Notes: generated by a model not told the origin, from the letters alone. Numbered from the stretch's first letter, positions 16,706-25,313 are shown. The stretch is DNA of 48,994 bases from Chloroflexota bacterium (GCA_016209205.1 JACQWQ010000239.1:1-48994); one strand, 5' to 3'. Numbers and translations: made by a program.

Positions 16706-18088
16706 TCACAACAGCTTGTGTTTCTTTTCCGCAGCCGTAATCGCCTCTTCGAAAAGCTCTAGGCCCTCTTCCACGAGCGGTTTTTCGATCATCAGCGGCG
16801 GCGCGACCCGCACCACACTGCGTCCGCAGCCGAGCATGACGAGTCCGTTCTGAAACGCGTTGTGCACCACATCTTCGCGCAGTTGATGCGCGGGCTGCTT
16901 GTTGGTCTTGTCCTGCACGAATTCGACGCCAATCATCAAACCCCTGCCGCGCACGTCACCCATCGAAGGATGGCGCATTTGCATTTCGGCGAGCGCGTCC
17001 ATGATGAATTCGCCCATCGCTGCCGCGTTTTGCATCATGCCATTTTCGACGAGCTCGAGCGTCGCCAACGCGGCTTGACAGGCGATGGGATTGCCGCCGT
17101 AGGTATTGCCATGCGCGCCCGCGACCCATTTTTTCATAACGGATTGGCGCGCGGCCATCAAACCGAGCGGCATCCCCGAAGCAATCCCTTTGGCAATGCA
17201 AACAATGTCCGGCTCGACGCCCCAATGTTGAATCGCCCACCATTTGCCGGTGCGCCCGACGCCGGATTGAATTTCATCCGCAATCAGAACAATGCCGTGC
17301 TTGTCGCACATTTCGCGCAAGCGCGGAAAAAAGTTTGGCGGCGGCACAATGTAGCCACCCTCGCCTTGAATCGGCTCGACCAATACCGCCGCCACTTCGT
17401 CCGGCGGCAAGATGCTTTGAAAAATTACGCGCTCGATGTAATCAATCACCGCGTCGCCGTAATCTGCGCCGCTGCGCGGCGCCTGCATGTCCAACACCGG
17501 ACGATACGGGTCGGGGAAGGGCACATGTACGACGCCGGGCATCGTCGGAAAGAATCGTTCTTGCTGCACATATTTCGACGCGGTAAAGGAAAGCGAACCC
17601 ATCGAGCGGCCGTGAAACGCGCCGAGAAAGCCGAGAAAGCGCTGCCGTTTCGTCGCATAGCGCGCGAGTTTGATCGCCGCTTCCACCGCTTCGGTTCCCG
17701 AATTGGCAAAGAACACGCCGACATCTTCTTTCATCGGCGCGATTTCGTTGATACGTTCGCCGAGCCGCACCATCGCTTCGTGATAATAGTCCGACGAAAT
17801 GTGAATAAATTTTTCCGCTTGCTTTTGAATCGCTTCGACGAGTTTGGGATGACTGTGCCCCGTGGCAGCGACGGCAATGCCTGCCGCCCAATCAATGTAA
17901 CGATTGCGGTCTACATCCCACACTTCGGCGCCGCGCCCGCGCTCCATTACGAATGGATAATCGCGGGGGTAGGACGGCGACACGACCTTTTTATCGCGCG
18001 CCAGTATTTTTTTTGCGTTCGGTCCCGGCGGCGGCGTAAGGATGCGCGCGCCTCCCGTCCGCAAGCGACCGTTGGTTGAATTCTTCAT
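16706..18088 (-). CDS. Class III PLP aminotransferase (acetylornithine/GABA type)
   Basis: A 460-residue PLP-dependent enzyme of the acetylornithine / 4-aminobutyrate aminotransferase family. Visible features are 'WDVDRNRYIDWAAGIAVAATGHSHP', the PLP phosphate site 'NSGTEAVEAAIKLAR', 'EPIQGEGGYIVPP', 'IADEIQSGVGRTGKWW', and Lys300 in 'CIAKGIASGMPLG', which would bind the cofactor. The N-terminal extension before 'PSYPRDYPFVMERG' resembles archaeal and Chloroflexota members, some of which are broad-specificity transaminases or racemases. The exact substrate cannot be fixed, and no arginine or GABA genes are near. It may be transcribed with the TagA-like gene, but the repeat-filled gap makes this uncertain. 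Confidence 0.88.
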   Translation of the reverse strand: MKNSTNGRLRTGGARILTPPPGPNAKKILARDKKVVSPSYPRDYPFVMERGRGAEVWDVDRNRYIDWAAGIAVAATGHSHPKLVEAIQKQAEKFIHISSDYYHEAMVRLGERINEIAPMKEDVGVFFANSGTEAVEAAIKLARYATKRQRFLGFLGAFHGRSMGSLSFTASKYVQQERFFPTMPGVVHVPFPDPYRPVLDMQAPRSGADYGDAVIDYIERVIFQSILPPDEVAAVLVEPIQGEGGYIVPPPNFFPRLREMCDKHGIVLIADEIQSGVGRTGKWWAIQHWGVEPDIVCIAKGIASGMPLGLMAARQSVMKKWVAGAHGNTYGGNPIACQAALATLELVENGMMQNAAAMGEFIMDALAEMQMRHPSMGDVRGRGLMIGVEFVQDKTNKQPAHQLREDVVHNAFQNGLVMLGCGRSVVRVAPPLMIEKPLVEEGLELFEEAITAAEKKHKLL

Positions 18089-18176
18089 AGTTTCCAGTCA
18101 TAGGTACAAGTCACAGATTACATCCGAATGTGGCATGTGACCTGCGACGTGTGACCCGAATCTGACTCCTTTGTCA

Positions 18177-18758
18177 TTATGCCAAGCCAAACCGTTTTGC
18201 CAAATCAATGATCCGTGCATTCAACCCATTCGTTGCTGCTCCATAGCGAAACGGCGCATACACCGCGCCCGCGCCAATCAACGCGCCGGCGATTACGTCG
18301 GACGGATAATGCACGCCTGCCATGACGCGCGTAAACGCGAAAGCAAATGTCAACGCAAGCATTATCAACCCCACACGTCGTTCAAACAAATACACGCCGA
18401 ACGCCAGCGCCATCAGTGTCGCCACCGGTTCGCTCGGAAACGAAGACACCGATGGGCGATAAAATAACAGTCTCACGGTCTCTTCCGCCGCGAAAGGGCG
18501 CGGGCGAAAGAATGTCATCCAACACAATTTCACAATCAGATTCGCGAGCAGCAAGCCAACCAACGTACTCAACACGCCCGATTTGAAAACAACGCGTTCC
18601 CGCTCGGCATGTCCCGCAAACCACAGCGCGCCGACGATAAACGCAAACAGCGCGGGCACGGCATAATCGTTCACGATGAACAACGCTATCGTATCGAGCG
18701 CCAGAAATGTCCCCGTCAGGTTGTTGAGCAAATGAAATAGTGCAACGTCAGGATTCAT
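18177..18758 (-). CDS. PAP2-family membrane phosphatase, one catalytic motif altered
   Basis: A 193-residue protein with about five membrane helices, of the type-2 phosphatidic acid phosphatase / undecaprenyl-diphosphatase family. Motif 1 is present as 'KLCWMTFFRPRPF' and motif 3 as 'TRVMAGVHYPSDV' with its His and Asp. Motif 2, normally PSGH or PSDH, reads 'SFPSEPVAT', so the general-acid His is replaced by Pro. The protein may therefore be inactive or use another residue; this has not been tested. The ATG overlaps the stop of the upstream small membrane protein gene by four bases (18755-18758), so both are co-translated. Confidence 0.85.
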   Translation of the reverse strand: MNPDVALFHLLNNLTGTFLALDTIALFIVNDYAVPALFAFIVGALWFAGHAERERVVFKSGVLSTLVGLLLANLIVKLCWMTFFRPRPFAAEETVRLLFYRPSVSSFPSEPVATLMALAFGVYLFERRVGLIMLALTFAFAFTRVMAGVHYPSDVIAGALIGAGAVYAPFRYGAATNGLNARIIDLAKRFGLA

Positions 18759-19141
18759 TTGGAATGTAATTCACGCTTGCGTGGCGCTAAAGCATGTACG
18801 TGCCTTGGAGTAAACCGCGTGGCGAGCCAACCCAAGAGGCGAGAAATCAAGAATGCAATCACAAAGCCAACAAACGAATAGACCACAAATTCGCCGCCGG
18901 CGAGTCCGGGAATAAACAAATCGGGCTGGATGCGAAAGAACCACGCGAACGCGAAAATCACGAATACGGCGCCAACCAGTTGCGCGAGACGCGGCGCGAA
19001 CGGCGTCAAGTCACGCCGCGCATATTTGCCTGCAACAAATTGCAGCGCGCCGAACGAGCCGCACGCGCAAAACAGAATGTAATTGGGTGTGAGATTGCCT
19101 TCGCCCCACATCAATAAACCAAAAAAGAAGCGCTGCTCCAA
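18755..19141 (-). CDS. Small membrane protein of unknown function
   Basis: A 128-residue protein with about three hydrophobic segments (around residues 21-38, 52-68 and 83-108) and a very basic, His-rich C-terminus. No family was recognised. The start used is a TTG at 19141 directly after the stop of the HicB-like gene, with a weak GGGGA upstream. An ATG at 19108 is an alternative that removes 11 residues. It overlaps the PAP2 gene by four bases, so its role is probably tied to the membrane phosphatase. Confidence 0.6.
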   Translation of the reverse strand: MEQRFFFGLLMWGEGNLTPNYILFCACGSFGALQFVAGKYARRDLTPFAPRLAQLVGAVFVIFAFAWFFRIQPDLFIPGLAGGEFVVYSFVGFVIAFLISRLLGWLATRFTPRHVHALAPRKRELHSK

Positions 19142-19333
19142 TTATTTTTTCCCCGCAATCGCGCGCCGCGCGATTTCACGATTCGCTTCAATCACAAGTT
19201 GCATCGCTTCCTTTAGATTTTCGCGCGCTTCCGCAAGGGGCTTGCCCTGTGTATTCGCCCCGGGCAATTCTTCTACATAGCCAATCCACCAATCTCCATC
19301 TTGTTCAAACACCGCGGTAAATGTGTTTTGCAT
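19142..19333 (-). CDS. HicB-like antitoxin-family protein, no HicA partner seen
   Basis: A 63-residue protein of the short HicB / UPF0150 type ('FTAVFEQDGDWWIGYVEELPGANTQGKPLAEARENLKEAM'), a partial RNase H-like fold. In TA systems HicB neutralises the RNase HicA, but no HicA-like gene (a small basic double-stranded-RNA-binding-like protein) lies on either side. Stand-alone members are common and of unknown function. An excellent AGGAGG precedes the ATG. It starts nine bases after the fhs stop and abuts the next gene, so it is embedded in the fhs transcription unit. Confidence 0.8.
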   Translation of the reverse strand: MQNTFTAVFEQDGDWWIGYVEELPGANTQGKPLAEARENLKEAMQLVIEANREIARRAIAGKK

Positions 19334-19342
19334 TGTTACCTC

Positions 19343-21043
19343 CTATCCCTCTACTCCTGTAATGTTGCCTTCCGCGTCAATGTCAATCTCTTCCAATGCG
19401 GGGTGCGCAGGCATCCCCGCCATCGTGCGAATTTCGTTGCACAGCGCGATGACATAACCCGCGCCTGCGGCGAGACGCACGTCACGAATCGGTAGCCGAA
19501 AATTTTTCGGGCGTCCCTTGATTTTTTCTTCGTGCGTGAACGACAAATGCGTTTTCGCAATGCAAACCGGTAATTCGCCCATGCCCTGTTCCGTCAATTG
19601 TTCCAACTTGTCTTGCGCGGTGGATGAAAAATCGGCGCTCTCGCCGCCGTAAATTTGCGTCACGATGCGTTCGAGCTTGTCCTTGAGCGGCAGCGAATCG
19701 GCATAGAGTAGCTTGGCTTGACTCTTTTTGTTTGCCGCGTGCGCCACCGCTTCGCCCAGACTGATCGCGCCCGCGCCGCCGCGTGCGTACGCGTCGGACG
19801 TGTAGGTACCTTCCGCGCCCGCCTCGCGCGCCAATTGCTCCACCCGCGCGATTTCGCGGTCGGTGTCCCGCGCAAAGCGATTGACGGCGACGATGACGGG
19901 CGCCCCGAACAAACGCGCGTTCTCCACATGCTTGAGCAGATTCGCCGCGCCGCGTTCCAACGCATGCAAATTCTCTTTGTACAAATCATCCGGCAGGGCT
20001 TTGCCGGATTGCACTTTTGCCACCCCGCCGTGCATTTTCAACGCGCGCAACGTTGCGACGAGCACGATCGCCTGCGGCATCAAGCCCGACGTGCGGCACT
20101 TGATGTTCATAAATTTTTCTAGCCCGAGGTCGCTGCCGAACGCCGCTTCGGTAAGCACGTAATCGTTCGTCTTGCACGCGATCCGATCCGCCAAAATCGA
20201 ACTCGCGCCGTACGCCAAATGACCGAGCGCGCCGGTGTGCACGAATGCCGGGGTGCCCTCGTTCGTTTGCACCAGATTCGGTTTCAAGACATCTTGCAGC
20301 AGCGCCGTCATTGCGCCTGCGGCTCTGAGATCGTCCGCCGTGATGGTTTTGCCGCGCCGCGAACGCCCGACGACGATGCGTCCGACGCGCTTGCGCAAAT
20401 CACACAAAACGGCGCGTTCGTCGTCGCCGTTGACCAAACCCAACAGCGCCATCACTTCTGACGCCGTGACGGTATCAAAGCGCGCCTCGCGCGGGGTGCC
20501 ATTGTCGCGCCCCCCCAAGCCGGTCAAAACCTGCCGCAGCGCGCGATCGCTCACCTGAACGACGCGGGTCCACGCGAGCGAGAAGGGATCGAGTTCCAGC
20601 GCGTTGCCGTGCAGCAAATGATTGTCCACACACGCCGCAAGTAAATTGTTCGCCAAGCCGATGACGTGATGATCGCTGCTTGCATTCAAGTTCAACATGG
20701 GGTACGGGACCAGCCGCGCGTTCCCCCCCCCCGCCGCGCCGCCGCGATAATTGAGCACCGCGCCGAGCGAACTCTGGCGCAGTGAAACCGCCGCGCGATA
20801 CCCGATGCGGTGCATCGCCATCGCAATCCCGATTGCCGTCACCGTTTTACCCTCCCCGGGCGGGGTCGGCGTCATCGAAGTTACGACGATATATTTACCG
20901 TCGGGCTTGGCGGCGAGACGCGCCAACAAATCGGGCGAAAGTTTCGCGCGGTATTTGCCGTGCGGCTCGATGTCGTCCAGTTTCAAGCCCAGCTTGTCGG
21001 CGACTTGGGCGATGAGCAAAGGAGAGTCGGGAGTGGGGTTCAC
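19343..21043 (-). CDS. fhs: Formate--tetrahydrofolate ligase
   Basis: Fhs makes 10-formyl-tetrahydrofolate from formate, ATP and tetrahydrofolate in one-carbon metabolism. The 566-residue protein is of normal length. It shows the nucleotide-binding loop 'TSMTPTPPGEGKTVTAIG', the 'RQSSLGAVLNYRGGAAGGGNA' segment, and 'LTEAAFGSDLGLEKFMNIKCR'. The start is a GTG at 21043 whose last bases form the TGA of fchA (GTGA overlap 21040-21043). The frame is open further upstream to 21289, but that part is out-of-frame fchA sequence. With FchA it would interconvert formate, formyl-THF and methenyl-THF, as in the methyl branch of the Wood-Ljungdahl pathway or formate assimilation. No other genes of that pathway are in the window. 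Confidence 0.95.
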   Translation of the reverse strand: MNPTPDSPLLIAQVADKLGLKLDDIEPHGKYRAKLSPDLLARLAAKPDGKYIVVTSMTPTPPGEGKTVTAIGIAMAMHRIGYRAAVSLRQSSLGAVLNYRGGAAGGGNARLVPYPMLNLNASSDHHVIGLANNLLAACVDNHLLHGNALELDPFSLAWTRVVQVSDRALRQVLTGLGGRDNGTPREARFDTVTASEVMALLGLVNGDDERAVLCDLRKRVGRIVVGRSRRGKTITADDLRAAGAMTALLQDVLKPNLVQTNEGTPAFVHTGALGHLAYGASSILADRIACKTNDYVLTEAAFGSDLGLEKFMNIKCRTSGLMPQAIVLVATLRALKMHGGVAKVQSGKALPDDLYKENLHALERGAANLLKHVENARLFGAPVIVAVNRFARDTDREIARVEQLAREAGAEGTYTSDAYARGGAGAISLGEAVAHAANKKSQAKLLYADSLPLKDKLERIVTQIYGGESADFSSTAQDKLEQLTEQGMGELPVCIAKTHLSFTHEEKIKGRPKNFRLPIRDVRLAAGAGYVIALCNEIRTMAGMPAHPALEEIDIDAEGNITGVEG

Positions 21044-21648
21044 AGGCGGGTTTGCACCGTATCGAGGATGGATTGACGTTTTGCCGCAATGCGTTTGAGC
21101 GGCTCTATCGCGTTGCGTGTCTGGCTCACAAAATCCGCATCTTGAATCAAACCTAAATTGATTTCCACATTCAACAATGCCGCGCGCAGACCGGCTTCGA
21201 CCATCAGCGCGCTCGCACCGGCGTCGCTTGCCGCGTTCTTGTTGCCGCGCGTGCTCGCGGCTTGGCTCAGCTCTAACAGTTCCGCGCACACCGTAGCAAC
21301 GCGCAGCGGAATCTCCGCTGCGCCTTTTAACGCGTCTTGAATAACCGCCGTGCGCGCGCTTTTTTCCGCCTCGGTGGCTTTGGGCAATCGATATGCCGCC
21401 ATGACGCGGTCGTACGCCTCCGCATCTTGTTTCGTCAATTGCAATAACTCGGCGCGCAAGCTCTCGGCACGCGGCAGCATCGCTTCAAATTCCGCGCTGA
21501 CATTCTGATAATTCTTGCGCCCGATGGTCAAGCGACACACCATTGCCGCCAACGCTGCGCCGAATGCGCCAGAGAGCGCCGCCGCGGAACCGCCGCCGGG
21601 TGTCGGAGAGGCAGACGCGAGTTTGTCAAGAAATTGTTCGATTGTCAT
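21040..21648 (-). CDS. fchA: Methenyltetrahydrofolate cyclohydrolase / cyclodeaminase family protein
   Basis: A 202-residue all-helical protein of the FTCD C-terminal (cyclodeaminase/cyclohydrolase) family, with the hallmark 'SPTPGGGSAAALSGAFGAALAAMVCRLT' near the N-terminus and 'SDAGASALMVEAGLRAALLNVEINL' near the C-terminus. Members located next to fhs, as here, act as methenyl-THF cyclohydrolase (FchA), interconverting 10-formyl- and 5,10-methenyl-THF. The ATG at 21648 follows GGGGGAA. The frame is open to 21771 without support. The stop overlaps the fhs GTG by four bases, so translation is coupled. Confidence 0.9.
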   Translation of the reverse strand: MTIEQFLDKLASASPTPGGGSAAALSGAFGAALAAMVCRLTIGRKNYQNVSAEFEAMLPRAESLRAELLQLTKQDAEAYDRVMAAYRLPKATEAEKSARTAVIQDALKGAAEIPLRVATVCAELLELSQAASTRGNKNAASDAGASALMVEAGLRAALLNVEINLGLIQDADFVSQTRNAIEPLKRIAAKRQSILDTVQTRL

Positions 21649-21666
21649 GTGGTTCCCCCGCCTGCG

Positions 21667-21672
21667 ATTATA
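21667..21672 (-). promoter_or_regulatory. Predicted -10 box of the fchA-fhs operon
   Basis: On the minus strand TATAAT lies 18 bases before the fchA ATG, giving a short leader. The -35 region is poor, so the call rests on the perfect -10 and its position. Confidence 0.4.
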
Positions 21673-21713
21673 CATCACCTTTTCCGGGAGCATCATCCTG
21701 TCTTGCGAACACA

Positions 21714-21750
21714 AGAAAAACCTCCGTAGAGATAAGCCCCGGAGGTTTTC
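21714..21750 (-). terminator. Intrinsic terminator of the secreted protein gene
   Basis: AACCTCCG (21719-21726) and CGGAGGTT (21740-21747) form the stem. On the minus strand the T-run follows at 21718-21712. It lies about 40 bases after the stop at 21788 and separates that gene from the fchA promoter. Confidence 0.8.
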
Positions 21751-21787
21751 TTGATTCAGGTCATCAGACAATACGCTACATGATCGC

Positions 21788-22714
21788 TTACGGTTGGAAT
21801 GTCAGATTGTAGCACTGTCCCGCGAAAACAGGACCAAGTTTGGCGCTCGCTTTACCGACACCGGGAATCGAAGCCGAGTATGTGTATTTGTCGCTGGGCG
21901 GCATATCAATAAAGTGGAACTGTCCATCAGCAGGAATGTCAAAGTCCTTCTGGAACCCAACATCAGGAGCGCCTACAGTAAAGCGCATCGTGCCGCTGTA
22001 GCCGTTCTTGACCAACAAGCGCGCCTGATCTTTGGGCGCGTTGCATCCTGCAGTGACCCGCGTCGGCGTGCGCGTCGGCGAGCCGCTTGAACCCACGCGC
22101 GTTGCCGTTGCTGTTGCCGTTGCTGTTGCCGTTGCCGTTAGAGTTGTCGTCGGAGTTGCCGTCGCTGTAGCATTCGTCGCTACTGCGCCTTTCACCAAAT
22201 TGGTCGTGCGCATTTGCTGTAAAACATCTTTGATGAATGCGTCGGGCGTAACCAACTGGGTGCTCAACAATTGCAGGGTCCGTGAGGTGGTGGAAGCGTC
22301 GTGGACAAAAGGTCCATTCAACATGAGCACGTGATAGGTTGCCGCATTCGGGTACTGTGCACGCAGGGCGCTAAAACCTGAAGCAATCTGCCGCACCGCG
22401 TTGTCACTGGTGGGATCAGTTGCCGCTGCCAACATCATGACATACACGGAATCGCCGAGTACATTGCCCTGTTCATCGTACCAATTCCCCGCCTGAACAA
22501 CGACATAGTTGTTTTGTGCCAGCGCCTGTTTCAGTAAATCGGTGTTTGCCGGAGTTGTGGGCGTGGCAGTGGGTGTCGTGGTCTCGGCAAATAAATTGCC
22601 GAACGAGCCGAGTTCAGAGGTCGCAGTTGGCGTCGGTCCTTGGGCAAGCGTAACATTCGTAGGCATGACCAAGAACACGAATAATGCGAGAATCACGAGT
22701 GTCTTTTTCATCAT
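21788..22714 (-). CDS. Secreted protein with Thr/Pro linkers, function unknown
   Basis: A 308-residue exported protein. A Sec signal peptide (MMKKTLVILALFVFLVMPTNVTLA, cut near AQG) is followed by a Thr/Pro-rich stretch and a globular middle domain of about 120 residues. A TATATATAT linker (encoded by GTTGCC/GTTGCT units near 22097-22140) leads to a C-terminal beta-rich domain of about 85 residues with two Cys that could form a disulfide. No enzyme motif was recognised. AAGGAG lies seven bases before the first of two ATGs. It is a single-gene unit with its own promoter and terminator, downstream of rpoD. Confidence 0.8.
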   Translation of the reverse strand: MMKKTLVILALFVFLVMPTNVTLAQGPTPTATSELGSFGNLFAETTTPTATPTTPANTDLLKQALAQNNYVVVQAGNWYDEQGNVLGDSVYVMMLAAATDPTSDNAVRQIASGFSALRAQYPNAATYHVLMLNGPFVHDASTTSRTLQLLSTQLVTPDAFIKDVLQQMRTTNLVKGAVATNATATATPTTTLTATATATATATATRVGSSGSPTRTPTRVTAGCNAPKDQARLLVKNGYSGTMRFTVGAPDVGFQKDFDIPADGQFHFIDMPPSDKYTYSASIPGVGKASAKLGPVFAGQCYNLTFQP

Positions 22715-22790
22715 ACGGAGTCTCCTTGAATCGCGTACTGCGCGTATTTATTTTTGGTCGGCGAGTGATAGCGCCAAAATGACGGCATTG

Positions 22791-22819
22791 ATTCTAATCC
22801 GAATGCGAATTCAAGGCAA
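22791..22819 (-). promoter_or_regulatory. Promoter of the secreted protein gene
   Basis: On the minus strand, TTGCCT (22819-22814), a 17-base spacer and TAGAAT (22796-22791) predict a start about 70 bases before the coding start. Confidence 0.5.
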
Positions 22820-22841
22820 TGTGTCGTTCATCGAGGCGCGC

Positions 22842-22875
22842 AAAAAAAATGGTGCAGCAGTTGGTCTGCTGCACC
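22842..22875 (-). terminator. Intrinsic terminator of rpoD
   Basis: A perfect 10-bp stem (22866-22875 with 22851-22860) is followed on the minus strand by eight T (22849-22842). It lies directly after the rpoD stop at 22884. Confidence 0.95.
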
Positions 22876-22883
22876 AAGAATCT

Positions 22884-24215
22884 TTATTCCAAGTAATCGC
22901 GCAATTTGCGGCTGCGGCTCGGGTGACGGAGTTTGCGCAACGCTTTCGCTTCGATTTGGCGAATGCGTTCCCGCGTCACGCCGAATTTCTTGCCGACTTC
23001 TTCGAGTGTGTGACTCTTGCCGTCCTTCAAGCCGAAACGCAGCTGCAGCACGCGTCCTTCGCGCGGTGAGAGCGAGGTGAGAATTTCTTCCATCTGCTCG
23101 CGCAACAATTGGTGCGATGCGGCATCGGTCGGACCGAGCGTGGATTCGTCGGGAATGAAATCGCCAAGGTGCGAATCCTGTTCTTCGCCCACCGGCATTT
23201 CGAGCGACAACGGCCGCTGCGAAATTTTGATGATGCGCTCGACCTTTTTCGGCGTCGTGCCCAATTCCTGCGCGATTTCGTCGGGCGTCGGTTCGCGCCC
23301 AAGTTCCTGTACGAGCTGCCGCGAGACGCGCGTCAATTTGTTGATGCGCTCGCACATGTGCACCGGCACGCGAATCGTACGTCCTTGATCCGCAATAGCG
23401 CGCGTGATCGCTTGGCGAATCCACCAGGTCGCGTAATTCGAGAACTTGAAACCGCGATGGTAATCAAATTTTTCGACAGCGCGAATCAGACCGATATTGC
23501 CTTCTTGAATCAAGTCGAGGAAGGAAACGCCGCGCCCGATGTATTTTTTGGCGATCGAAACGACGAGACGGAAATTTGCCTTGATCAATTTTTGACGCGC
23601 CAGTTCACCTTCCCGCACTTTGGTTTCGAGTTTCGTGCGTTCCGCTGCGCTCAAGGTAAGCGTACGAGTGATTTGCTGGCGCGCGCGCTTGCCCGTTTCC
23701 ATATCCCGCGCGTATTCGACCTCTTGTTCGGCGCGCAAGAGCGGGATGCGCGAAATCTCTTTGAGATACAGCGAGACCGTATCGTCAATCCCAATCTCGT
23801 TCAAGTCAACTTGCGCAGGTTCTTCGACGTGCTCCGTCTTGGCCGCCTCCGCGTCGAGCGGCGCTTCGATCAGTTGAATGCCTTCTTCAAAAAGCAAGAT
23901 GTAGACTTCTTCCAACTGCTCCATATTGGATTCGGCTTCCGGCAGCGCAGTCATGATTTGTTCTTGCGATAACCAGCCCTGTGCCTTGCCCTTTTCCAAC
24001 AATTGCTGCACAATGACGCGAGCGGACGCCTGCGCCGTTTGCGCCTTGGTCGTTTGAGACGTTACGACGACTGCCTCTTGAATCACAGGCGCGCTGGATT
24101 TGGCTTTGTGCCCGTTGCTCTTGCCATTGGTGATTCCACTGCGTGTGCGACGCGATTTGGTTGAAGTAATATTCACTTGACGAGTGCCCTGTTTCACTTG
24201 CTTTGCCATTCCCAT
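22884..24215 (-). CDS. rpoD: Primary RNA polymerase sigma factor (RpoD/SigA)
   Basis: A sigma-70 protein of about 443 residues that directs RNA polymerase to housekeeping promoters. A basic, low-complexity N-terminus (about 1-65) precedes a short region 1.1-like helix bundle (about 70-115). Next come region 1.2 ('[27 protein letters not shown]'), region 2 ('[30 protein letters not shown]' and '[18 protein letters not shown]'), region 3, and region 4 with '[30 protein letters not shown]'. All are typical of group 1 factors. The start is one of GTG 24218, ATG 24215 or ATG 24209; GGTAGG just upstream suits the middle one. A MITE-like element ends nine bases upstream of this ATG, inside the leader. 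Confidence 0.93.
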   Translation of the reverse strand: MGMAKQVKQGTRQVNITSTKSRRTRSGITNGKSNGHKAKSSAPVIQEAVVVTSQTTKAQTAQASARVIVQQLLEKGKAQGWLSQEQIMTALPEAESNMEQLEEVYILLFEEGIQLIEAPLDAEAAKTEHVEEPAQVDLNEIGIDDTVSLYLKEISRIPLLRAEQEVEYARDMETGKRARQQITRTLTLSAAERTKLETKVREGELARQKLIKANFRLVVSIAKKYIGRGVSFLDLIQEGNIGLIRAVEKFDYHRGFKFSNYATWWIRQAITRAIADQGRTIRVPVHMCERINKLTRVSRQLVQELGREPTPDEIAQELGTTPKKVERIIKISQRPLSLEMPVGEEQDSHLGDFIPDESTLGPTDAASHQLLREQMEEILTSLSPREGRVLQLRFGLKDGKSHTLEEVGKKFGVTRERIRQIEAKALRKLRHPSRSRKLRDYLE

Positions 24216-24223
24216 CACCTACC

Positions 24224-24349
24224 TAGAGCGGATTCCGAATTGATTGGTGGTGTCAGCGTAGGGGCGACGGCTTGTCCTCGCCCATTCCAGTTGGGCAACC
24301 ACAAGGGATTGCCCCTACCATCCCACAAACGAATCAGGAATTCGCTCTA
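24224..24349. mobile_element. 126-bp MITE-like element, copy 2
   Basis: It is identical to 727-852 in length and sequence, with the same TAGAGCG...CGCTCTA ends. It lies in the rpoD leader, between the predicted promoter and the ribosome binding site, in reverse relation to the gene compared with copy 1. No coding capacity. Confidence 0.75.
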
Positions 24350-24502
24350 AGCGATTTTTCGTACGCCCATCTCGACGTTACATCCAACGGTAATTCTGCT
24401 TTACATAATTACGGCTCGCCCCATGCCGCCGAATGGCAACAAAATTGAGACAGGGCGAGCCGTCTCATGGGGCATTATACGACGTTAATAAACGCGCGTC
24501 AA
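24350..24502 (-). promoter_or_regulatory. rpoD promoter and structured leader
   Basis: On the minus strand TTGACG (24502-24497), a 17-base spacer and TATAAT (24479-24474) form a strong promoter starting near 24467. Just downstream, GGCGAGCCGT (24454-24463) and ACGGCTCGCC (24411-24420) form a 10-bp stem; CATGGGG (24466-24472) and CCCCATG (24419-24425) could compete with it. The leader, including the MITE, is about 250 bases. Confidence 0.6.
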
Positions 24503-24823
24503 TACTTTTGTGCGAATTTTCGTTAAAAACCTACTTTTTGGGGTTTCCGTCGCGTCAAGTTACACATATATGTTACGTTCCACACGTTACCAAGCCATTA
24601 CACCGTCCCCGAGCAACATTTCCGCTCCAAAAACCGTTGCGCGCGCGCCGAGTTTTGACCTCCGCGCCCGTCCGAGATGGCTTGGGGTACGCCGTCGGAA
24701 TCCGATAATCTCGTTCCACCGACTAGGTAAGAAACGAACGTGGCGGCGAACATAACGCTGTGTTGGTGTATAATTTGCAGTGCAACAAAGTTACAGCATC
24801 TTTATAAAGGGTGGAGCAGCCAA
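24503..24823 (+). promoter_or_regulatory. Upstream region of hsp20-lon
   Basis: No gene was seen in this stretch. TATAAT at 24769-24774 is a good -10 box about 50 bases before the hsp20 start, but no -35 match was found at the right distance. No CIRCE-type inverted repeat was seen, so heat control, if any, works differently. Confidence 0.4.
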
Positions 24824-25270
24824 ATGGCACGCTACAAGGATTCCTTCGAGGAACTGCTCGGATTTTCGCGGAGCATGGATCGCATGTTGAGTTCGTTATT
24901 GTTGGTAGACAATGGGCAAATGCCTTCCCTGTGGCGTCCCCCGACGGACGTGTACGAGACACAGGACAGCGTTGTGATTCTGGTCGAAATCGCGGGGATG
25001 GACCCTGACAAGATCCAAGTCGAATTTAGCGACAGGATTTTGCGTGTGCGCGGGCGGCGCGAGGATAAACTGCGACGTGCCGCCGCCCATTGCCTCGAAG
25101 TCCAGTACGGCGAATTCACCAGTGAAGTCTTTTTGCCCGGTGAGTATGATCTCGACGCGATTGACGCGGAATACAAGGATGGCTTTTTGACCATCACGCT
25201 CCTCAAGACAAGACCGGAAACGCGTCTGATCGCGGTGCAAAACAAAACGACGGGCGAGGATGAGAATTAA
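24824..25270 (+). CDS. Hsp20/alpha-crystallin small heat-shock protein
   Basis: A 148-residue small heat-shock protein that binds unfolding proteins. The alpha-crystallin domain covers about residues 38-135 ('PPTDVYETQDSVVILVEIAGMDPDKIQVEFSDRILRVRGRRE', 'EVQYGEFTSEVFLPGEYDLDAIDAEYKDGFLTITLLK'), with a short N-terminal arm. The C-terminal tail lacks a clear I-x-I motif (it has RLIAV), which may affect oligomer assembly. The ATG at 24824 is preceded by GGGTGGAG. The lon gene begins 43 bases after its stop, so the two form a proteostasis operon. Confidence 0.93.
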   Translation: MARYKDSFEELLGFSRSMDRMLSSLLLVDNGQMPSLWRPPTDVYETQDSVVILVEIAGMDPDKIQVEFSDRILRVRGRREDKLRRAAAHCLEVQYGEFTSEVFLPGEYDLDAIDAEYKDGFLTITLLKTRPETRLIAVQNKTTGEDEN

Positions 25271-25313
25271 GGGACACGGTTGGAACGCGTGATCATAAAA
25301 TGAGGTTGAAACA

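Noticed and set aside
19343..21289. N-terminally extended formate-THF ligase starting at 21289
   Set aside because: The first 82 residues are out-of-frame fchA sequence. The GTG at 21043 overlapping the fchA stop gives the normal family length.
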